A stretch of 10,978 nt of DNA from the NCBI GenBank assembly GCA_937121005.1, contig CAKZKB010000532.1, forward strand, positions 1 through 10,978, written 5' to 3'. The notes beneath the pieces were generated by a model that had not been told where the DNA came from, searched no databases, and worked only from the letters and a program-made list of their open reading frames with translations. Made by a program: the position numbers and the translations under genes. Origin of the DNA: an uncultured cyanobacterium (lineage in GTDB: Bacteria > Cyanobacteriota > Cyanobacteriia > Cyanobacteriales > Geitlerinemataceae). Shown here piece after piece: positions 6,103 to 10,978 of this stretch (its first letter is position 1; every line of letters begins with the position of its first letter).

Positions 6103-6339
6103 TCAGACCTTGCTATGAGATCCATCGCAAAACGGCGGATTTTGAGACACTTTGCACTGACATAACGCCACTTTTTTTTTGGTCTCAACCTCAAACTTTA
6201 GGGGTACGAACTCCGTGCCTTGATGGGATCCATCGCAAAAGGGTTGTTTCCCAGAATAACCACAACTGCACCAGTAATAGCTTCCGGGGTCGAGATCCAA
6301 AACAATTGGTTTCGTGTCGGTAACTTTGGGTTGAGCCAT
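6103..6339 (-). CDS. Twin CDGSH iron-sulfur domain protein
   Basis: 78-residue protein with two CDGSH (mitoNEET-type) iron-sulfur motifs. The first is Cys24-x-Cys26 … Cys35-Asp-Gly-Ser-His39 and the second Cys60-x-Cys62 … Cys71-Asp-Gly-Ser-His75. Each set of three cysteines and one histidine binds a 2Fe-2S cluster in this family, so one chain should hold two clusters; tandem-motif bacterial proteins are believed to work as monomers. There is no membrane anchor, so it is probably cytosolic. CDGSH proteins act in redox or cluster transfer, but the partner here is unknown. ATG 6339 has a GGAGT 8 nt upstream, the best Shine-Dalgarno on the minus strand. The gene is divergent from an HxlR regulator across a control region with inverted repeats, and pirin follows on the same strand, which suggests a stress-responsive pair. 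Confidence 0.93.
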   Translation of the reverse strand: MAQPKVTDTKPIVLDLDPGSYYWCSCGYSGKQPFCDGSHQGTEFVPLKFEVETKKKVALCQCKVSQNPPFCDGSHSKV

Positions 6340-6379
6340 CGTTCTTCACTCCAAAAGGTAACGATTTCGTTTTCACCTA

Positions 6380-6407
6380 TTTATACTGTAGAGACCGTAC
6401 TGCTAAA
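6380..6407 (-). promoter_or_regulatory. Promoter candidate for the CDGSH gene
   Basis: On the minus strand TATAAA (6380-6385) has TTTAGC (6402-6407) 16 nt upstream as a weak -35. The predicted start near 6372 leaves a leader of about 32 nt with the GGAGT site. Much of it lies inside the inverted repeat at 6396-6419, consistent with regulation by occlusion. Confidence 0.45.
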
Positions 6408-6419
6408 CTGTAAAGTACG
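6396..6419. promoter_or_regulatory. Inverted-repeat operator candidate for the HxlR regulator (site 1)
   Basis: CGTACT (6396-6401) and AGTACG (6414-6419) are exact inverted arms 12 nt apart. HxlR/DUF24 regulators bind as dimers to GTAC-like inverted repeats near their own genes, and this one sits between the two divergent genes, over the -35 region of the CDGSH promoter candidate. Confidence 0.5.
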
Positions 6420-6434
6420 CACAAAAAAGTCGGC

Positions 6435-6450
6435 TACTTACCTAAAAGTA
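6435..6450. promoter_or_regulatory. Second inverted repeat next to the HxlR start (site 2)
   Basis: TACTT (6435-6439) and AAGTA (6446-6450) lie 6 nt apart and end 3 nt before the HxlR start codon. The arms share the TACT/AGTA core of site 1, so it could be a second, autoregulatory site. The arms are short and chance is possible. Confidence 0.35.
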
Positions 6451-6453
6451 ACT

Positions 6454-6828
6454 ATGGAAATTCGAGATCGCGCCACCTGTGCCGTCGAAACCACCATCGA
6501 AGCCATCGGCGGCCGTTGGAAAGTATTGATTTTGCGCGAACTGTTTATCGAGGTGCGGCGGTTTGGCCAGTTGCAGCGATCGCTTTCTGGCATCACCCAA
6601 AAAATGCTAACCCAACAGCTACGAGAAATGGAAGCTGACGGCTTAGTTCATCGCCAAGTCTATGCCGAAGTCCCGCCAAAAGTCGAATATTCCCTCACCC
6701 CTTTAGGCGAAACCCTCAAACCTGTCTTAGATGCCATGCACGACTGGGGTCTGTTATTTTTGCAACATCGGGAGACAAAATCTGCCTCGGAAACGAGCGA
6801 AGGGCAGAAAGACCGATACAATGAGTAA
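6454..6828 (+). CDS. HxlR (DUF24) family winged-helix transcriptional regulator
   Basis: 124-residue regulator of the HxlR/DUF24 branch of the MarR-like winged-helix fold. Residues 9-33 ('CAVETTIEAIGGRWKVLILR') hold the family signature. The recognition-helix region 'SGITQKMLTQQLREME' (45-60) and the wing 'VHRQVYAEVPPKVEYSLTPLG' (65-85) follow. Cys9 is at the position of the conserved redox-sensing cysteine of YodB-, HypR- and QorR-type regulators, so it may sense quinones, aldehydes or disulfide stress. ATG 6454 is chosen because the frame upstream runs back across the divergent CDGSH gene. Two inverted repeats upstream look like its operators. Its stop overlaps the start of the membrane protease gene by 8 nt, so the two are probably co-transcribed and translationally coupled. 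The inducer is not readable from sequence. Confidence 0.92.
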   Translation: MEIRDRATCAVETTIEAIGGRWKVLILRELFIEVRRFGQLQRSLSGITQKMLTQQLREMEADGLVHRQVYAEVPPKVEYSLTPLGETLKPVLDAMHDWGLLFLQHRETKSASETSEGQKDRYNE

Positions 6829-8341
6829 ACGACCCGCACCAGGACAAGTGCCTCTCAAAATCGCAAATATGGATATCGCTTCGGACAACACTGCTACGCT
6901 AGCTGTCGTTCTCATCGCCACCGGCCTGTTGGGGTGGGGATGGTATCGTTCCCGCGCCTATGGGAAACTGGGACTGCTGTCCTGGTTGCAGTCGGTAGCG
7001 TTGCTGGCCCCCTGGTTGATTTTTTTCGGGCTGTTTTCAGCAGGTGTCTATCTCAACTTGGCGGCCATGCTGCTGTTGATTGCGGTTTCGACTGGGGCCT
7101 ATATTTTCTTGGGTAGCCAGTTGCGATCGACGGCGCAAGCGCAAAGCCAACGCTGGCAACAGGCGGCCGAGTCTGGGGAAGACGGCGACTTAGACGGCGA
7201 ACCCCCGAACCCCTTGATGGTCGATCGCGTTCCCGTGCCCCCGGAAGAAATGAAAGTTATCCAGGGCATTTTTGGTATCGATACATTTTTCGCCACCGAA
7301 ACCATTCCCTATCTCGACGGGGCCATTTTTAAGGGCAACCTGCGCGGCGAACCTAGCGAAGTCCGCCAACAGTTAAGCGATCGCCTCGAAGAAAAACTCG
7401 GCGATCGCTACCGCATCTTTTTGGTTGCCAACCCCGACGGCAAACCCGTTGTCGTCATTCTCCCCAGCAGCAACGATCCTAAACCCCTGACCACCGGCCA
7501 GAAACTACTGGCGGCGGTACTGTTTGTTGCCACCCTGTTTACCACCCTAGAAACGGCCGCATTGTTGCAAGGGTTCGATCTGTTTGGCAACTTCGATCGC
7601 TTCGGAGAAGTCTTGCCCCTGAGTATGGGAATTTGGATAATTTTAGGCGTTCACGAACTGGGACATCAACTCATGGCTAGCCGCCGTCAAGTGCGCTTGT
7701 CTTTGCCATTTTTCCTCCCCACTTGGCAGATCGGATCTTTTGGGGCCATCAACCAGTTCTTGTCATTATTACCCAACCGGGACGTTTTATTTGATGTCGC
7801 GATCGCCGGGCCGGCCGCCGGAATGGGACTATCGGGATTGCTTTTAGTTGCCGGATTGTTGATGTCAGGAGATACCGCCGGGTTTCAACTGCCTTCGGAG
7901 TTTTTCCAGGGGTCAGTTTTGGTGGGAACTCTAGCGAAAACGACTCTCGGAGATGCCTTACAAAATCCCATTGTCGGCGTTCATCCCTTGGCGATCGTCG
8001 GTTGGATTGGTTTGGTTCTCAATGCTATCAATTTAATGCCTGCCGGACAACTTGACGGGGGACGTATCGTGCAAGCGATTTACGGTCGCAAAGTTTTAGG
8101 ACGGATGACTGTAGCAACGCTAATTGTACTGGCGATCGCCTCGTTTGCGAATATTTTAGCCCTCTACTGGGCGGTGTTGATTTTGTTTTTGCAACGCCAA
8201 CCGGAACGCCCCGCTTTAGAAGAATTGAACGAACCCGACGACACGCGAGCCGCATTGGGATTGTTGGCGTTATTCTTAATGCTAGCAACGTTGATCCCAT
8301 TATCTCCCAGTCTTGCCGGACGCTTGGGTATTGGGGCGTAA
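6821..8341 (+). CDS. Site-2 protease family (M50) zinc metalloprotease, EGY type
   Basis: 506-residue polytopic membrane protease resembling the EGY proteins of chloroplasts and cyanobacteria. Two or three N-terminal membrane helices (about 25-42, 56-98) are followed by a soluble domain (about 100-220) with the EGY marker 'GNLR' (172-175) and 'NPDG' (204-207). The catalytic core then has HELGH (278-282, zinc ligands and Glu279), 'IGSFGAINQFLSLLPNRD' (304-321), and NLMP…QLDGG (404-414, Asp412 the third ligand). All catalytic residues are present. It should cleave membrane-spanning substrates; none is known here. The ATG at 6821 overlaps the HxlR stop (ATGAGTAA). An alternative ATG at 6869 would give 490 residues, drop an unremarkable 16-residue leader and leave a 40-nt gap; neither has a good Shine-Dalgarno. 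It ends 4 nt from the convergent Uma2 gene. Confidence 0.93.
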   Translation: MSKRPAPGQVPLKIANMDIASDNTATLAVVLIATGLLGWGWYRSRAYGKLGLLSWLQSVALLAPWLIFFGLFSAGVYLNLAAMLLLIAVSTGAYIFLGSQLRSTAQAQSQRWQQAAESGEDGDLDGEPPNPLMVDRVPVPPEEMKVIQGIFGIDTFFATETIPYLDGAIFKGNLRGEPSEVRQQLSDRLEEKLGDRYRIFLVANPDGKPVVVILPSSNDPKPLTTGQKLLAAVLFVATLFTTLETAALLQGFDLFGNFDRFGEVLPLSMGIWIILGVHELGHQLMASRRQVRLSLPFFLPTWQIGSFGAINQFLSLLPNRDVLFDVAIAGPAAGMGLSGLLLVAGLLMSGDTAGFQLPSEFFQGSVLVGTLAKTTLGDALQNPIVGVHPLAIVGWIGLVLNAINLMPAGQLDGGRIVQAIYGRKVLGRMTVATLIVLAIASFANILALYWAVLILFLQRQPERPALEELNEPDDTRAALGLLALFLMLATLIPLSPSLAGRLGIGA

Positions 8342-8345
8342 GTTA

Positions 8346-9080
8346 CTATATCTCATCGGGGTTGATGTTGTTTTCTCGTAATAGTTGTGCGAGGCGATCG
8401 GCTCGTTCTCGCTCGCGATCGAGTTGTTGTTGTGCGCGATCGGCTCGTTCTTCTCCGGTTAACAACAAATTTCCCTCACTATCCCACCAACGCAACCAGG
8501 GTAATTCTACATTACAGTAGGTTCCGTTCCAGATCCCTAATTCAACGCCGAGTGCGTCAATGAAAAAGCGATCGCGATCGTTCTTTTCCATCAATTCATA
8601 GTGATTCTCCACCAAGCGATACACTTCCACGCTCTTTTTTTTGACTTCATAGATGGCATAATAAGCAGGACGAATCACTGTTTCGTAAATCCAGAATTTA
8701 CCCTTCCAGGGCGTTTTGTCGCGCTCTTCTTCTCCATTTCCCGATACAAATTCTAAGACAATTAAAGGGGGAATCAATTCTTGCCACAGCACGTAAGAGC
8801 GCCGCATTTGCCCCTCTAAAGCGGGGGGAACGTTAGGAACATAAAACCAGTCGGGGGCTTCGGCTCCATTCAGTGGCGGCTCGGTCATGCGCCAATAGAT
8901 ACCGCTATCTTGTCCGATACAATACTGTCCGTCGGGATGGCGGCGATCGAGCCAAGGACGAATAGAATCAGTTAAGAGCAAACTTTGGGGATGTTCTTGA
9001 AAGTTCTTCACGAACGTGCCATCTTCGCAGGGAAGTTGTGTGTGGTCGGGTAGTGGGGTCGATGTTTTGGCTACAGTCAT
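8346..9080 (-). CDS. Uma2 family (DUF820) putative restriction-type endonuclease
   Basis: 244-residue member of the Uma2/DUF820 family, a PD-(D/E)XK-like fold that occurs in many copies in cyanobacterial genomes. The pattern seen is 'EAPDWFYVPNVPP' (Asp77), 'PLIVLEFVSG' (Glu110), a following lysine in 'KGKFWIYE' (near 128-130) and a strand-rich end 'YAIYEVKKKSVEVYRL'. The C-terminal 30 residues form a charged coiled coil with ERADR twice, 14 residues apart, closing with 'LLRENNINPDEI', a common Uma2 ending. ATG 9080 is preferred. A TTG at 9134 would lie upstream of the promoter candidate at 9115-9141. Nuclease activity is inferred from fold; most family members are uncharacterised and some may be linked to transposons. 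No transposase is nearby. It is tail-to-tail with the protease gene, with a 4-nt gap and no room for a terminator. Confidence 0.87.
   Translation of the reverse strand: MTVAKTSTPLPDHTQLPCEDGTFVKNFQEHPQSLLLTDSIRPWLDRRHPDGQYCIGQDSGIYWRMTEPPLNGAEAPDWFYVPNVPPALEGQMRRSYVLWQELIPPLIVLEFVSGNGEEERDKTPWKGKFWIYETVIRPAYYAIYEVKKKSVEVYRLVENHYELMEKNDRDRFFIDALGVELGIWNGTYCNVELPWLRWWDSEGNLLLTGEERADRAQQQLDRERERADRLAQLLRENNINPDEI
8394..8451 (-). repeat. Internal 42-bp-period duplication in the Uma2 coiled-coil tail
   Basis: A 16-bp word (GCGATCGGCTCGTTCT on the + strand) occurs at 8394-8409 and again at 8436-8451. The period is 42 bp, or 14 codons, exactly two heptads. It encodes the repeated ERADR of the coiled coil. 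Confidence 0.6.
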
Positions 9081-9114
9081 TCTCGAAACCCGATACGACG
9101 GCAAACGTTCTTCT

Positions 9115-9141
9115 ATTATATCTCTAATTGGCAAAACGCAA
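9115..9141 (-). promoter_or_regulatory. Promoter candidate for the Uma2 gene
   Basis: On the minus strand TATAAT (9115-9120) has TTGCGT (9136-9141) 15 nt upstream, a short but usable spacing. The predicted start near 9108 gives a 28-nt leader to ATG 9080 and supports that start over the TTG at 9134. Confidence 0.45.
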
Positions 9142-9165
9142 CACGATTGTCTGCTAAAGCTATAG

Positions 9166-9279
9166 TCACCGCCACAAGCAGACGGCGTTAGGGGTGAGAC
9201 GATCGCACTGGATTTGCAAAACCAACGGTTGAAGGTATTACCCGATCGCGGTCAAGAGACGTATTTGAGTATTTTATAA
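9166..9279 (+). pseudogene. Possible 3' remnant of an unidentified gene
   Basis: A 37-codon frame opens just after a TAG (9163-9165) and ends at TAA 9277-9279. It has no usable early start codon, but from about codon 6 its composition looks protein-like ('GETIALDLQNQRLKVLPD' then 'RGQETYLSIL'). It could be the tail of a decayed gene, or chance. It fills much of the 220-bp gap between the TrpD2-like and Uma2 genes, which holds no other gene. Confidence 0.22.
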
Positions 9280-9300
9280 TCGCGTTAACTTGTCATCTGT

Positions 9301-10347
9301 TTATTCATTTGCGATCGCCTGTTTCACCTTTTCTAAGGTATCGCGAACCGCACCATCTGCCAACAACAACTTAGCCTTGTCGATCCCTTGTTCGATGGTA
9401 TTGCAAATTCCGCACCGCCATAGGTAAAACCCTCCGTTCCAAATGGCAGTTTTTAGCAATTCCGAAGGCGTTCCCGCCAATAGCGATCGCAGCGTTTCGC
9501 CGAACTCCGCTTCATCCTCTAACGGCACGTTGTGACCGAAAAAGCCGTACTCTTGCGGGTGTAAGTGCAAGCGAGAGAACCCAGAATTGCTGTCGAACAA
9601 TCCAATAATTGCCGTGCGCTCTCGGGGCAAATCGCAACTGCCTTCTAAACCTTTAACCGTTGTAAATAAGTTCGTCCCACGTAGAGAAAATGCCTCTTTG
9701 AAAAACTCTTCAGTCGGTGGATGAACGAAGCCGCAAAACAAATGACTGTTGCCTTTGTAGGGGGAGTGCATGAGTTCGATTGTGGCAATTGGCGGGCGTT
9801 TCCCCAGGCGATCGCGGTACGACACCAAATCAGCCGATAGCGGAAAATGTCGCGGTTGATAAAAGAAGGCCAAATGGGTAGACTCGAATACGGTTTGTAA
9901 CTGAGACAGGCTCAAATTTGTCCAATCGAGACCCAATTGCTGCCAAACTTCGCTAGTAGGAATTCCATATTTAGTTGCCATGCGATCGCCGCCGTGCATG
10001 ACAACTGGAATGCCAACGGTCACCAACATTAATGCTACAATTGGAGTCACGGGAGCCGTGCGCGATCGCCCGTCGTAAGGACAGTTGAGAACCGCCACTG
10101 GATACTCCGATTGAATGGGGGACAATTGCGGCGACAAGCGATCGTAAGTATCGAGCATTCCCGCCAATTCTGCGGCGGTGGGACGTTTGATACGATGAGC
10201 AATTAAAAAGGCCCCAATTTGGTCGGGGGTTGCCTCTTTTTGCAGTACCATTTCCATGGCAGTGGCGGCTTCTTCCCGACTCAGATCCTTGCTGGTGTGG
10301 GAACCGCTACCGACTTTTTTGAGGAATTCTCGAAATTTGTAGCTCAT
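9301..10347 (-). CDS. Anthranilate phosphoribosyltransferase-like protein (TrpD2/YbiB type)
   Basis: 348-residue protein with the TrpD two-domain layout: an N-terminal helical domain with 'SREEAATAMEMVLQKEATPDQIGAFLIAHRIK' character (23-54), then the alpha/beta phosphoribosyltransferase domain. True TrpD has a GTGGD PRPP loop; here the equivalent position reads 'NCPYDGRSRTAPVTPIVALM' (88-107), and the second motif is 'GIPVVMHGGDRMATKYGIPT' (112-131). That pattern fits the TrpD2/YbiB side of the family, whose E. coli member binds nucleic acid rather than making tryptophan. A cysteine pair, Cys312-x-x-Cys315, sits near the end. I therefore doubt a role in tryptophan synthesis. The ATG at 10347 lies 23 nt after the LysR-type gene's stop, so the two probably share a transcript. 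No clear Shine-Dalgarno is visible. Family membership is secure; function is inferred and open. Confidence 0.85.
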   Translation of the reverse strand: MSYKFREFLKKVGSGSHTSKDLSREEAATAMEMVLQKEATPDQIGAFLIAHRIKRPTAAELAGMLDTYDRLSPQLSPIQSEYPVAVLNCPYDGRSRTAPVTPIVALMLVTVGIPVVMHGGDRMATKYGIPTSEVWQQLGLDWTNLSLSQLQTVFESTHLAFFYQPRHFPLSADLVSYRDRLGKRPPIATIELMHSPYKGNSHLFCGFVHPPTEEFFKEAFSLRGTNLFTTVKGLEGSCDLPRERTAIIGLFDSNSGFSRLHLHPQEYGFFGHNVPLEDEAEFGETLRSLLAGTPSELLKTAIWNGGFYLWRCGICNTIEQGIDKAKLLLADGAVRDTLEKVKQAIANE

Positions 10348-10370
10348 CGCAATTTAAAGAACATCAATGC

Positions 10371-10978
10371 TTAAATCGAAATCAGTTGCGTTTCGCGATC
10401 GCGTTGGACTTCTCGAGCAATTGTATCGCGAACGAGGTCAAAAAACTGTCGCACTGGGGGAATTTGCAGCCGATCTTCGGTGGTGACTAATACGACTTGG
10501 CGCGTCAGTTCGGGATCCGATCGCGACTCGGCGATCGATCGCACGGCTAAGGTGGGATCGCTGCGGGCTTCAATCAGCCCGGAATACGGTAAAATAGAAA
10601 TTAAATTTCCTTGTCGCACCACACCGCGAAAGGCATCGAGGGTGTTGAGTTCGACGACAGCATTGAGATTTTTTCCCTGGCGATCGAACAGTTCTCGCAC
10701 CAAGCGCTGCATTCCGTAACCATCTTTAAAAATGACGTGGGGAAAACCCGTCAGTTCGGCAACCGGAACGCGATCGTATTGTGCTAAAGGGTGATTGGCT
10801 GCCATTAACACTTCAATGGGTTCGTCGTAAAGGGGTTCGAGAACCATTTCTGGTGCTGTTGTGAGCAAGGGATTGTTCATGACGATCGCCAAGTCAACTA
10901 ACCCATCAACGAGCACTTTTAAGGCGCGATCGCTGCCTAAAGATGTGACTCGCAACTGCACTTCGGCGCGTTGCTGGC
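10371..10978 (-). CDS. LysR-type transcriptional regulator, C-terminal effector domain (5' end off window)
   Basis: About 202 residues are visible; the N-terminal helix-turn-helix lies beyond the right edge and the frame is open there. The visible part is the substrate-binding domain of a LysR-type regulator: 'GLVDLAIVMNNPLL' is the usual first-lobe loop, 'EVLMAANHPLAQYDRVPVAE' the hinge crossing, and 'VRQGNLISILPYSG' the late 'GxGI.LLP' equivalent. It ends with the common 'PPVRQFFDLVRD' helix. The effector cannot be deduced, and it does not look like RbcR as far as I can judge. It precedes the TrpD2-like gene by 23 nt on the same strand, unlike the usual divergent layout of a LysR regulator and its target. 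That suggests the two are co-expressed, and any divergent target would lie outside the window. Confidence 0.88.
   Translation of the reverse strand, partial: QQRAEVQLRVTSLGSDRALKVLVDGLVDLAIVMNNPLLTTAPEMVLEPLYDEPIEVLMAANHPLAQYDRVPVAELTGFPHVIFKDGYGMQRLVRELFDRQGKNLNAVVELNTLDAFRGVVRQGNLISILPYSGLIEARSDPTLAVRSIAESRSDPELTRQVVLVTTEDRLQIPPVRQFFDLVRDTIAREVQRDRETQLISI

Noticed and set aside
6220..6453. A 78-residue N-terminal extension of the HxlR regulator
   Set aside because: It runs back over the divergent CDGSH gene and the operator region; the HxlR domain starts right at ATG 6454.
7099..7305. Minus-strand small open frames within the protease gene
   Set aside because: They are shadows of a strongly supported coding sequence, with no start signal or recognisable motif.

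Overview
The window is a stretch of cyanobacterial chromosome. The octamer GCGATCGC (HIP1) occurs about 35 times by my count, far more than chance in 11 kb. The gene content agrees: a ferredoxin-thioredoxin reductase variable chain (FtrV), an EGY-type membrane metalloprotease, a Uma2/DUF820 protein with a coiled-coil tail, and small 'GTAGGGGCG…' palindromes between genes. The small-repeat load suggests a filamentous relative, but I cannot name a genus.

Left part (1-2250, + strand). A PotD-like solute-binding protein, cut by the left edge, is followed after 26 nt by a secreted LysM-M23 cell-wall peptidase. Then comes ftrV, which has a strong Shine-Dalgarno region and a probable terminator.

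Middle (2256-5200). Three minus-strand genes follow: a 2H phosphoesterase (LigT/2'-5' RNA ligase family), queF (queuosine biosynthesis) and a DUF1361 membrane protein. A YjbQ-family gene is divergent from DUF1361 and is followed by a 77-residue membrane protein of unknown function. queF has a good sigma-70-type promoter whose -35 box lies over the last codons of the DUF1361 gene. Palindromic repeats occupy several of the gaps.

Redox block (5321-8341). A pirin and a twin-CDGSH iron-sulfur protein lie on the minus strand, divergent from an HxlR-family regulator. Inverted repeats that look like operators fill the shared control region. The HxlR gene overlaps by 8 nt a site-2 protease of the EGY type (HELGH, GNLR and NLMP…LDGG motifs). 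The simplest reading is a thiol- or quinone-responsive regulator controlling itself, the protease and the CDGSH/pirin side.

Right part (8346-10978, minus strand). A Uma2-family protein lies tail-to-tail with the protease. Next comes a short relic-like reading frame, then an anthranilate-phosphoribosyltransferase-like protein of the TrpD2/YbiB type without the usual GTGGD motif. The last gene is a LysR-type regulator cut by the right edge, probably in one operon with the TrpD2-like gene.

I see no CRISPR array, insertion sequence, prophage, tRNA or rRNA. No gap between genes exceeds 300 bp. Most of the window is ordinary core genome. The most interesting parts are the HxlR/CDGSH/pirin/protease arrangement and the motif-altered TrpD-like protein next to a LysR regulator. 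I did not find a clearly undescribed system.
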